A stretch of DNA of 27,169 nt, taken from NCBI GenBank assembly GCA_020650975.1, contig JAIPMN010028706.1, positions 1 to 27,169 of the forward strand. Direction: 5' to 3'. The notes under the pieces are model-generated. The model searched no databases, was not told the origin of the DNA, and saw only the letters and a program-made list of their open reading frames with translations. This document shows positions 1 to 12,500 of the stretch, in pieces. This DNA is from Apostichopus californicus (taxonomy: Eukaryota; Echinodermata; Holothuroidea; Aspidochirotida; Stichopodidae). How positions within the stretch are numbered: position 1 is the stretch's first letter; each line of letters opens with the position of its first letter. The translations under genes were made by a program, and so were the position numbers.

Positions 1-307
1 TTCTTTGAAAAGAATACCAATGGTGATTTGCTCTATATTTATAAAACTTTACTATTGTGAATGTATAAATTAAAATACAAAAGCAAACATTTTAAAACTA
101 AATTTGCTGATATTATTATTCAAAATATACTTATTTACCATTGGGAATGAATATTTGTAAGAAAGAAAAAAATATAACTATATTGGGGTTACCTTCTGAC
201 AATAATGAATATTTGTAAGAAACAAAACAAATGTCACTATATTGAGGTTACCCCTTAACAATCATAGGAGCTGAATAGAAGGGAATTTCTGCTGTTTTCG
301 TTCACAG
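1..307 (+). other. Partial intron upstream of exon 1
   Basis: AT-rich non-coding sequence ending in a normal acceptor (tgttttcgttcacag). It holds a 58-bp tandem duplication (146-262). I see no module motif in any frame, so the preceding coding exon must lie outside the window. Confidence 0.7.
146..262. repeat. 58-bp tandem duplication, two copies
   Basis: Copies at 146-203 and 204-262 both begin aatgaatatttgtaagaaa and continue through a similar ...ctatattg[ga]ggttacc... segment with a few substitutions. Non-coding, in the intron before exon 1. Confidence 0.8.
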
Positions 308-554
308 GAAACAGCGAAAAGTCAGCAGGAGGAAATCACATTGGACAAGGTGGCCGTGGTGCCTCCTCCGGTTTCTTCTATGACACCTTCGGGGATATTC
401 TGGCGCCCAATACATTCGGTGAAGCTGGTTGTTGTAGACTACAGAATGCTCGTACAATTGGTACAGTCTGTATAGATGGAGGTGCACCAGTATCTGGCGG
501 TGCTCTGCATATTGTCGCAGGAACCATTGAAAATGCTGGAACCATCAGCGCAAG
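308..554 (+). CDS. Exon 1 in window: first part of glycine block A
   Basis: Acceptor ttcacag ends at 307; donor gtatca starts at 555. It enters in phase 1 and leaves in phase 2. The translation begins (G)NSEKSAGGNHIGQGGRGAS and corresponds to the GAGHGGxGG...YGSxYxP part of the module, with FFYDTFGDILAP in place of the usual YGSLYEP. It then reads GGALHIVAGTIENAGTISA, the equivalent of the GGG...LxLDGxIxAxG segment. It is divergent from the other modules: it carries an unusual adjacent pair of cysteines (EAGCCRLQ, near 430) and one more cysteine (TVCIDG). The preceding exon, which must supply the first base of the first codon, is not in the window. The repeat alignment and the downstream frame support the call. 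Confidence 0.8.
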
Positions 555-3500
555 GTATCATTACTAGAAACCTGTAACAGTTTCTAAGTTGTAACTGATA
601 CGTAAGCATTTACTTCCCGTAAGAAAATTACATGTGCTTCATTGGCCTTCGAAGTTTGTGTAATGAAATTGTTTCTGAAAGACAATTTGATACCTGATAA
701 GAGCACCACCATGGATAGCTTGGGATGGATATGTGGTTGTGTGACCAAAGAATTTAGGCTGGTAGCAGCATTATGTGAGGCTATCAAGCCATTAACAAGG
801 GATAAATATTGTTAAATTGCTAATCCATCTTGGTAACACAGTGTTAACCTACCAACAGACAGGAAGGTTTGTGACAAAAACGATTAAAATATCAGGACCT
901 CTCATAGTTACATTTAAGAGGAAGTTAAGAGCATTGCCAAAGAAATGTTATCAGTATCAAGGAAATATGTCCTTCAACTATGTTCTCTTCAGCAACAAAC
1001 ATAAGAAGGGATGCATGTGGGTATTTGATAGGACATTTCATGCATGAGTTCATGAGTGGTCATTTTCTAAAATACCATTATAAAGCAGTTTAATGTTTAT
1101 TATTCTCTCCTGTTTGATCTATTTCAGAGGAGAGTCGGCAGATTTAACCCTTGACCTCCATTACCAAGCTGGAGGTGCGGCTGGGGGCAGTATCTGGATA
1201 GAAGCTAATCAGTTGACTTCCACAGGTGAGCTGAGAAAGAAGAGAGATCGACTAGAGTAGTTGGTTTAATGCTTCAGACTAGTTACATAGTAATAAAGTG
1301 TACATGACATACAGTAAGATACACCAGTCTATCTAATCTGACAAGGTATTCACTGGTCCTGTACCATCAATGAGAGGTATGGGAAGATGGTTCTTATAGA
1401 AAGCTACTGGCAATTTTAAGGAGGTCTTAGGATAGGGCAGGGTTAAAAAAAATATGCTCCATATTATAACCAGCCATAACATTTTACAGGTGAAAACTAG
1501 TTCTAAAGTGTGACAACTTGAAGGTACCGTTTATTGTTAACACTGACAATCGTGTATGCTATTAGCAACTTTTAAGAGATAACATCTTGTTATGCCTTTC
1601 TTGCATCCCACTCTCTGTAGATATGTCTATATACAGTAATATATCTTACATTCACTGACATATTGTGAAACAGGTTGCAAATATATAGACCTTATTTGAC
1701 TCTATTGATGGATATGTTGATGCTTCAACATACAGGCACTATAACAGCTACCGGAGGGAATGCCCATCCTCACGGAGGGGGAGGATCAGGGGGCATCATC
1801 ACCCTGGCTTACGATGATGCATCCATGAGACAGGATCCTGTTGCCCATGGTGGCACTGGGTGGCAACATGGTGCAGCTGGTATAGTTCATCTTAGGAGAC
1901 GCAGTGCTGGGGATCTCCATTCACAGGTAATTTTACCTAATCAAACCACGATGATTACCTCAATATTTAGTCTGTGTTTCGTGAGTTATTCCATTATATG
2001 ACTTTGCAGTACTAACGATAGTTTAAGTTATCTAATTTGGAACTATGTCACTTCATAACTAATATAGTCTTAGTGTACAAGTTCATTTACATTGCAATGC
2101 ACTTCCTCAATCTCAATGATCAAGCTATTCCATTGCATGTCACTTTAAACCTTGGGATGGAATTAAATCGTTAATTTCAATAACTTTAATTAACATTCAC
2201 TTCATTAACTGAATATACTACAAGTTCTTATATGACTCCACCAGTGTTCAGGTTATTTTTAAACATTGTTTGAGGACATTGGCTTTTGATATAATATCTA
2301 ATGTAATTAATATTTCTAATGTGATTAATATTCTTGTGCTCTCCTTTACAGCTGATTATTGCCAACAATAACAGGCAGACACCTAGGGAAACCCAAGCAT
2401 ACCTTAATGGAACCACATTTACCCTAGAGAACCTCCAAGTGACCAATAACGGTCGATTTGTACCTCTAAAAGGATCTACTGGTCCGACTAATCTCTGTAT
2501 GTACACTGGAAGGATGGATGGTGATTCTACTGGTACATTGGTATTGTCTGCTGGTATCTTATTCCATCTGTCAACCTGTGGATGTCCGTCATGTTTCTAT
2601 GGCCAGCTGACGTCAGTGGACATTAATACAAACCTGATAGTCAAACCAGAAGGTTATCTGAGCGTTCCTGAGAATGTAGCTATCGGTAACAGTATTTCCA
2701 TCGACTTGTGCGGTACGCTGGACGGTCTTCAGAGAGGTGCTTTGAAGATCTACGGTGGGGCTAGGTTCCGTGCAGATTACCCAGCAAACTCAGCATGGCA
2801 CTATACCTCGACATCCTCTCTCGTCATCCAACGAGTAGATATCTTCAAAGACAGCTTCTTTGAAACGAGCAACCTCTGCTCGTCGGGTTTGAAACCAACC
2901 CTTTACTCTGATACTGTCAGTGTGTACTATGGAGGTACTTTCCTCCAAAATGAGTTTATCCTTGCCAATACAACTACGGTAGATATGTATGAGACTGGCC
3001 AGTTGAACCACACAGAGTGTCCTACGTCCGGGGAGCTGGTATTGATTGCCAATCAAGAATGTACTCTGTCAGTCGGTGTGTACCACTACGATGCAATTAT
3101 AGTCAAAGGTGGAGCTACTATGTGGCTGGAGGGTGATTACAATATCACAGAGTGGACTGACATTAGGATGAACATAATGACAAACGTTCTGATAGTAGAG
3201 GCAGGCGGACTTATCACTTCTGTCGGAGAAGGTTTACCTGAGAGTGGAGAGATGGCTTGTACCGAAGATGATCTCGGTTCCATACAATACCCTGACTTCT
3301 ATGGCAGAGGTGGCACGTATGTCAGAGGTGGTGGACACCTGGGATTAGTGGTAGCTACTGAAATGAGAGTTGATGGAATCATTGATGTGAGTGGAGAAGA
3401 TGGATATCATCTTTCTGGTAGTGCTGGGAGTGGTGGCAGCATCTCTATTACAACCCCAACCATATCAGGGTTTGGTTCAATCCAAGTGGAAGGAGGCTCC

Positions 3501-6500
3501 ACCTCCAAGGGATGTGGAGGGTATGGGGGTAGAATTGCTATTCACAGTACCTCACAGCTGATGTTCACAGGAAGCATCAGTGTGGCTCCAGGAGCTGGTG
3601 TGACTTCTGGAAGGGGAGGGGTCATCTTCACAAGCGATGCTTCAACAGGTAAGACAAAGGTCACAATTCATGGGAGCAGAGGCATTCCGACCGTCCTCGA
3701 TCATCAAGATTTGACAGGACTCTCTGAAATTGATGAATTGTTCGTTGAAGATTCTGGTTACCTTCAACTGAAAACCTCTTTACAAGTACGTCTCCTGAGA
3801 GGAGACCAGACAGGGAGGATCAAGTTGTCAAATGGAGCCATGCTTGAGATACAAGAGAGTCGTGAAAGAGGAACAGAATGTTCCTTTGAAGTGGATTACG
3901 GCTCCGAACTTGTGCTGGGAACAAAGATTCGTCTTACCGGACCCACACCTGTGCTACAGATGAGTGGAACGGTATCAACTGAACATCTCTATGTAGGTCA
4001 AAGCAGGTTAGCAGACATATCTCCATCCGGTGTCATGAATGTTAGGAGCATCACTCTTGAAGAAGGTGCAGCGTTAGAGATACAAAATGGAGGCACCATC
4101 GGTGATGCTGCTGTAGGCAATATTACCCTGAAAGAGTTTGAAATGGGTGCAAGTTCTGAAGTCATTTTTGGATCGAGAACAACAGATGTCACTGCTGAAA
4201 TATTGATTCTGAGAAGCCAAGCCAAAATGCATAGCTCTGCTGAATTACAAAGACTCTACATTCATGGAAAGACCGTTATTCTAGAAGGAGACTCTGAGAT
4301 TTCTGTAGATTCAGGTGGCCACCCAGGAGATGGAGCAGGTGGCTGTACCGATGGATCCATGGGTGGCTCTCACGGTGGCCAGGGTGGTCATGCAGAACAT
4401 GTCAGTGCATCAAGTTGCTATGGGGCTCTTCACAAGCCTTTAAACCCTGGAAGTGGTTGCTCCAGCAATGGACATGAGACCAGAGGTGGAGGGCACATCA
4501 CAATTGAAGCAGTGGACTCTCTGATTCTTGATGGAATCCTGAGTGCCAGGGGACAAGATTCAGATGGAACTGTAGGAGCTGGATCCGGAGGGAGTATCTT
4601 CATCGATTCACCAACCGTGTCTGGTTTGGGATATCTGGTCGTAACAGGAGGAGATGCCTCTACCACTGGACTAGGTGGAGGCGGTGGTGGCAGAATTGCA
4701 GTAGACTCGGAACAGGTGTCTGAATTTCATGGAGTGTTTGATGCTTCAGGTGGAACCGGGTTTTACTCCGGTGCTGCAGGAACAGTGGCTGTGGTAGATA
4801 GATCAAAAGGTTTTGACTGCAGTCTTACCGTTGATAACAAAGGCAAGCTGTCGGACAGTTACTCAGTGCTTAAGTTTTATCATTCAAACATAATCTACGG
4901 TGTGGTAATTGTCCAAGGAAGAGGTCGTTTGACCTTTGACACACCACCAGATACCACATTGTCATTCACATCCTTGGAAGGTGATTTAAGCGGTCTCTTC
5001 TTAATTCAATCTCATCAAAGAGTCTCTGTTGCAAAGAGTTTCAGCACAAATTCCTTGTACCCTTTGCAGTGCGCTATCAAGGTAGAGGAAGGTGGCGAAC
5101 TGATTTTACCACCAGAAGTGTACCTGTTGCATATTCCAGATATGATCAGCCTGGATCTGTCTGGCACTATGACCGGCGTTAGGAAATTAGAAGTGGGTGT
5201 CGATGCTTCATTCCTAGCTCATCCTTCAGCCAGTACAGCTGCCAGGGATAGTAAGGACATTCTTCTCTTTAGAGATCCAGCTGGTACTCTCAGCTTGGAT
5301 ACAGTAGTAGTCCATGGCAGTGGTACCATGTCACTCAAGAGTGACCTCGACCAACCGATGGTGCTTGTAGTACTGCAGGAACTTACTGTACACTATTCAG
5401 GAACATTGAAGGCAGTGTGGTTACAGATCAAAGCAGAGGCACTCTATGTAGAGACTGGAGGATCAATTGATGCCATTGGTCAAGGGTGGACAGGGATGGA
5501 AGGACCTGGCGCTGGTGTGGCAGGTAGCATAGGATGGACGGGAGGAAGCTATGGTGGCGCAGGAGGTGGTATCCTGGATTACGATCCACACATGACCATC
5601 TATGGATCTATTTATGAAGCTGACCAGTTTGGAAGTGGGGGAGGTGGTGATTCTGTATCAGAGACTGGTACTGGAGGTGGACTTATAGAGATTGAAGCCT
5701 CCATACTAAGACTAGATGGAAGTATCGATGCATCTGGCCTACCAGGTTACCGTGTGATGGGAGGTGGTAGTGGTGGGTCTGTTAACATTGATGTTAAAGA
5801 TGAGATAAGCGGTGCAGGTGCTATATTGGTTGTGGGTGGAGATGGTGGTGAAGAGTCTGGGGGTGGTGGTAGTGGCGGTCGAATTGCTGTTTACATTGAA
5901 ACCGTTAGTGCATTTACAGGTGACCTATTGGTTAGAGGGGGCAATGGTGGGTTAGAGACCCAGGCTGGAGGATCAGGTACCGCTTATTGGCAGGAGTCCA
6001 TCAAGGGTGTGATCTCATCTAAATTATTCGTGGATAATCGAGGAGTGACTTTGGAGACTCCTCAGATAACCTTGATCAATGAGACTTTATCAGAACTTCA
6101 TTTCAATGAGCTTCACCTACATGGAGACAGCCATCTAAAGTTTGTTGGTGGTTTGATGGTCTCCGTGGATAGATTAGTATCTAGCAGTGGTGGGGGAGTA
6201 ATCAGCATTCATGATGGCATGGTACTGAGTGTCAACGAAGGATTCTCAGAGCACGTCTTCTACTGCAGCTTCCACCTGAGCGCCGATGGTGAACTGAGGC
6301 TTCCAGCCAGAACAACCTTCAATGGAGATTCAAACACATTTTCAGGTTCGTTTACCTTTCTCTCTGGCTTTATGCATACCTTAAGAAAATGATTTCATAT
6401 CCTTCTTGTCAGTCAATGATGCTTTTCAATTAACATTTCAATTTGTAACTTAGGTAACATTTTTTTACAGATGCTTACTGCGTTGAGTAAGATCACAGAC

Positions 6501-9500
6501 AATTATCCACCATGAGAGTGATGTTGCATGCAGCCAAAGGCTGGTTACAATAGTTGCAATATTTTTGGTTAAGGCACCATGTCAGAAAGGAAAGCAAACT
6601 TCTGATGTGCAGTAAAGCTGAATCAAAATGAAACCATAGAAATTATCCCTGCAGAACTGCATTTTATATTTTCTACACTACGCATGTCCTATGCAGCCTC
6701 AATGTTTGCAGTGTCAAACTTAGGATGCTGAGGGGGCTGCAGCCAGGCTGGGTAGGACATACAGTATTCCTCTCTGCTCTGCAGTTTCACACAATATTTG
6801 CAATGCTGGTCTGCAGGGATAATCTCTTTTGAAACTGCAGCTTTGCTGCAGAGGACCTTGCAGCTGATGCAGCATCTCTTTGTGCCACAGTGTCTTACTA
6901 AACAGGTGGTACTTTAATACAGTCTATTATAATCCTTCATAATTAGTTAGATTTTTCTTGACACATTTCTTTAATCTACACAGGTAACCTCACAAATTTA
7001 CAGGACCTAGTTGTTGCTCCTTACAAGACACTTACACTCTCTCCGTTGGCAAGGACAACATTATTCGTGGATGGAGTCTATCAATTTAGTTCGCCAAGGG
7101 GTGCCTACAAATTATCATCTATTACCCTTCAACACCATTCCACATTGGTCCTGGAGGAAGGTTACCCGACGGAACAACCCCTGGCTATATCGGTGCTAGA
7201 GGCAGACTATGGTGCTACAATTGTGGCGTATAGCTTAGTAGTTACTGGGAGTGAAATGATTCTCCACTCAGGAAGTAGACTGGATTTGAATGGCGGTGGA
7301 CATGTTGGAGGTGAAGGACCAGGCGCTGGTTATCTGGTAAGCAATTAGAAGCATCCAGTAAGTTCTGGATATAGGAATGCAGGTTGTACTCAACTTCAAG
7401 CATACATTATGTACAGACATATACATAGTGTCTTCATATTGGTATTCTGGCCTGTTAACCATTACTACTCAGGACATTTTGGAAATCTAGTATTATAGAT
7501 ATTCATACACATTTATGTACAGACCAAGAGACTTTTACTAGTATTTCTAAATCCCTGCCAATTCAAAGTGTTTTGCTAGAGAAACACAATGTTAACCTTC
7601 ATCTTGGCAACTCTCCAGTGGTGGGTGGATGTAGTGGCCTGTGGAAGAGATCTAAGCAAAGGAGGTATCCCATTCCTCTTGGAGAGATTCATATATTATT
7701 ATGGGTGATATATTGTGCAACTTTTTGTTTAAGATTCTTTGACTTTCTCGTCTACAAATGTCATCAATGTCTTTGTTCTTCCGAATTTCTGGAGACCTTG
7801 CAGAAGTTTTGACCAATCATGACCGCCACTTTGAATGCAAGGTCCTTGACCATAGTATGTAATGTGGTTTTAACATGATGCTTTCCTTTAAATACTGCAG
7901 GCTATTCAGTGTTGTGTAGTAACCATTAGTCTAGTGAATATAGTTTAGGAAGAGTTGTACATTTACAGAACCAAATAAATGAGCAACACAGAACAATAAT
8001 ATTTACAAGCGTCATGTTTGTTCGAAAGTTTTCGAAGATATCTCATCTTCCTCCTCAGGTATAGTAAGGCTTTAAAATTATATAGTTCCATAGGCTGTAG
8101 CCATTTCGTGATAACATATAGATATGATTAACCATGTGAATATGTCAGTAACCTAGTGAATATGTCAGGATACTGTATCATTCAAATTGTAAGTGGTTTT
8201 CAAAAGTGAATCTTACAAGGACACTTTAAAAGACTAAACTTTATACTGGATGAAGTTTTGTAACTACAATACAATATTTTTATTAAAGTTGATGTCAACA
8301 GACCTCCGAAATTATTTTTAATCGAATCTATTTTTTATGATGTGCTCTTTGTAGGATACAGACATTGGCACTGGTGCAGGCTACGGTAGCTTTGGAGGGT
8401 CATCCTCAGGAAGTACCTCAGCTCTGCCTTATGGTGACTTTATGACACCCTCAGAGGCTGGTAGTGGTGCAGGGTCTGGACCAACAGGTTCCCCTGGACG
8501 AGGAGGTGGTATTCTTAAAATATCTATGAATGGAAGACTAGTTGTGGATGGTAAGTACAGACTGCATTCGCTAAATTCACTGATCAAAGTAAAACCCCCA
8601 AATTTTGTATCCCTTGCAGCGGCACAGGTCGGTCTTCTGAGCAATGAAGTGCAAAGGGTTTGGGAGGTGAGGGAGGGGAGGAATTTAAATCCTCAATGAC
8701 TGATTTTGGTATGAATCATTGTGGCAGGGCCAGAGGCAAATTAAGTATTTTATAAATGAGGGGGCAGGTCCTGGATTGTAGAAGCTGGCAATCTGGGGGT
8801 CCTCCCTCAGAAAGAAAGAAAAGTGAGTTTAAAAGTCAATAGTGCATTTTGAGGCCTTGTAACACTATAAGTTTGGTCTGTAATTATCTCTAAATGTTCT
8901 CAATATTTGTAAATACTTTTGGAAATTTTGAAAAAGTTTTGAAAAAGGAGAGTGGTCTAATTTTTCCATGACTGAATGTAAAAATTCCCCAACTGACACA
9001 AGACAGTCGTAGGGGAGGGGTGGAGGGATATATATTAATACATATAATTATATACATATATATAGATATATATCAAAACAGATAATTGCAATTGTGGTGA
9101 GTTGGAAAATCTAGAACAGTGAAAAATCTTCCAGCCTCCACAATGATTGGAACCCGAGCCTTCCACATTATATATATATATATGTCTGATTTTTTTTCAA
9201 TACAGGATATGTGTCGGTGGATGGTTTACCTGGCAGTGGGTCTAGTGGTGGAGGCAGTGGAGGTGGGGTCATCGTAGAGGTCAATAGTCTCGATGGACAT
9301 GGCATAATTTCCGCAAACGGTGGGAATGGGTTAGAAGATGGAGGGTCTGGTGCTGGTGGCAGAATATCTATTAATCTCATTCAGAGGTACAAAGTGAATC
9401 TTCAAGTTTCCAGCATTCATAGAATTCCCTGCAGTGTAGTGTGTAACCATTGGCAAAATATTGTTAACGTTTTGCTTATATTATAACATATGCTTTGCAA

Positions 9501-12500
9501 GAGCAGTCTGCAAACTCTTAACCCCCAAACACCTCACCCCTCAGGATCGATGCTCAGAATGTATGACAGCAAGCTTGGACTATGGATGCCATCAAGCCCT
9601 GAAAACTAGATAAGTTGTCTGATGTCTGGAGAAAGTCTGCAACCCACCTAAAATGCTTTGCAACCCACCTAAAATGTTTTGCAATTCACTATACCGTCGC
9701 CAACTAAGATGCAGCTTGTCTGCTTTGCGTAAGATCATTCAGGTAGAATTCTGTTACTGTAATTAATGGACCATCTTTGTGGACCTTTTTGAGACAGATG
9801 AAATACCTCCACTGATGATTGCGGTATGTTATCCTTTGCCATGACGAGAATTAGTCCATTAAACATAGGTTGCATTTTTCAGCTCTCTTGACCTCAACTT
9901 ACTGAAACTTTGTCTCTCCTGCAAACAGACTGGTGAGTTTGGGAGTGTTGATTTGTTCACACCTTGCCATGTCTGCCTTGATCTGATAGTGATTTGGCTA
10001 CTAGCTATGTGATGAGTTGCATAATACATGAATAGGTAGCTCAACTAAGGTACAAAAAGATGGGACTGATCACTCAGCTAACCAACTGGAAAAACCTGCC
10101 GTTCAGTACAAACGGCGGGTTTTTGGATGGAACCTATAGCTAATGGACACTTTCAGGCATGGCTAAGTAACTTTACAATTAAATGCAAGCAGTTATTTCG
10201 AATTGTCTTCAAATTTGTATTAACATTTCATGATTTACAAATGTTCTACAGTTTCAACTTTAACGGAGAGATAGAATGCCATGGTGGTTTCACAACTTTC
10301 CCGGACTTGTACACAGTAGAGGGAGGTGCAGGTACCATCTACATCAAGGAGAATATTGACACCTTCCCAAAGACTACTCTGATAGCTGATGGAAATAGGC
10401 TGAGTGATCTCCCCCTACTAACAAGGACTGTTATACAACTCTCTGAGCTGACCAACGATCTCATCATCAATGAGCTATACATAAGAGGTAATTAGTCTGA
10501 ATCAATTTGGTAGAGGCAGGAAGGTGTAGTATTACATGGAACCACCTGTCATATACTGAAAGGAATACTACATGTCTGAACAAATCAGTAAACCATGAAT
10601 CCAATCTATTGATTTCCACTACAGTTTGGTGATAAATGTCAATAATATTCAACATTACTGAGTTTTTTGCCACCTCTTTCTCCACCAGACAGATTTATTG
10701 TTCTTATGTTAGGAAAATAAATAAAATAAAAACTAGAAGATTTTTTATAGTTGGCTTCCAATCCAATCATTTCTCGTTCATTTTGTGATTTATAATACTA
10801 TTCACAGAAAAGAATGTTTCAAATTTGTAAAAGAAGAATTCATAATATATATATATATTAATCATAATTATAATATACTAATCAGGTATTTTTCTTTCGG
10901 AAACACATTATGGTAATGTTGTCTTTAATATTTGACGGTTGGTTTACTTTTCAACTACATATTAATCAGGATGTTATTGTAAAATCTTGTTTTCCAATTC
11001 TGTTTTAATATGAGCTAATTGTCAGATAATGCTATTACAATGGTTCGTTGCTCTCTTTCACAGGTTATGCCACTCTGGAGGTTTGGGGAAGAGACTCCTC
11101 AGTGACATTTGACAAGGTCTCTGGTGATGGCACAGGAACATTGATAGCTGAACCAACTCAGACCATCATCGTAGAACCTAATCTACTTCCAGCAAACTTA
11201 TTCATCCTCCGTTGTAGCATCAAAAGTGATGAAAACTCCACCTTAATTTTGCCCTCGGCTCTAGCTATTGATGCGAAGGTCAACCTCACCATAAAAGGAA
11301 AGTTTGATGCACAGACAGTCTATGTGGAGGAGCAAGGACTCTTTCAGCTTTACAAGACAGCTCAAAGCATCCAAATGCCCGACCCAGATGAGTTCTTCTT
11401 CACAGATCTGACGCTAAAGAGAGGCTCGACGTTCATGGTCGCTGATGGGCTATCTATATCTGGAGGTGTGTTTGAAGTCAAGGGTGGAGTGACTCTCCCT
11501 ATGGAATATTTTGACATATCTACATCAACATTCATCCTGGAACAAGGTGCCACTTTAGATGCTTCTGGACAAGGCCCAGGAAATGCTGATCATCCAAGTG
11601 CTGGAAGTTCTACCGGTAGAGGTGGAGGAGGCCATGGAGGTCCGGGGGGTGTGGGAAAGGCGGTAGGAGTTGAAACCGCTGCACCATCGTTTGGCTCCAT
11701 TTACTCCCCCATTCATCCAGGAACAATGGGAGGAAATGGTGGTAAGGGTGGTTCTGTGATCACCATCACATCTAAGACAGTTCAACTTGATGGTAGTGTA
11801 TTAGTAGATGGTGCTGGCTCATCATCAGGTGGAGCGGGCAGTGGTGGTAGTGTCTTGATGAGAGTTAGTGAGTCCCTCTTAGGGTACGGTCTGGTATCAG
11901 CAATGGGTGGCACAGCGTCTAATTCTGGTTACGGAAGTGGAAGTGGAGGAAGAATAGCAGTTTACTCCGAGGGTGGGTACCATTTCAAAGGTGTTCTCTC
12001 TGCCCATGGAGGTGGGAGTTCCTATAACCTTGGAGGGCCTGGCTCGATCTATCTGTCTCGTGTCTTGGATGGTGAACACCATGAGAAGTTGACGGTTGAT
12101 AACAACAATGCACAGTCTCATTTGTATTTTACTCTTGACGAAGATGAGACAGATATTGTGTTCGATGAGCTAGATCTGCAGGACAATGTGCCATTCGAAC
12201 TCAAAGAGGACGGAAGGGACAAAACGTTGGACGTAAAGAAGTTCGTTGGTGACGGAACAGCACTTATGCATATTCATGACCACCATCTTATCATCTTTGA
12301 AAGGAATCTTGATGCTAACAATACAGAAGGAGGAGTCTTTGTCAATGTCAAAGTTGATGAAGGTGGCCAAGCTGTGATGTCATCCCGAGCTCACTTGCTT
12401 GGTAGCGGTGAAGAATACATTGCATTGGATCTGGCCGGTAACTTGTATGGAATCTATCACTTGGTCATTGGTGAAGATCGTGTCGCCAACATCATGACCA

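Larger units (their letters stand above)
9387..10251 (+). other. Intron 7
   Basis: 865 bp, GT-AG. Holds a 21-bp tandem repeat (9638-9690) and a strong hairpin (10090-10124). No missed exon is needed: exons 7 and 8 join within a complete glycine block. Confidence 0.75.

Noticed and set aside
817..1047. Small open frame in intron 1 as a separate gene
   Set aside because: No recognisable protein features, no module similarity, and it sits wholly within a well-bounded intron.
8010..8058. Transposon terminus (ttcgaaagttttcgaagat, then catcttcctcctcagg)
   Set aside because: It recalls sequences seen next to Penelope-like and other elements, but with no coding remnant or repeat ends the assignment would be a guess.
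8795..8815. gggggtcctccctcag as a marker of a dispersed element
   Set aside because: Short self-complementary motifs like this are common in invertebrate repeats; I cannot see element ends or homology here, so it is mentioned only in the intron note.
9130..9170. tRNA-derived SINE or tRNA fragment (B-box-like ggttccaatcattg on the minus strand)
   Set aside because: The match to a B box is poor, no A box is seen at the right distance and no tail is visible.
10090..10130. Rho-independent terminator
   Set aside because: The form fits, but the DNA is a eukaryotic intron with no gene end nearby.
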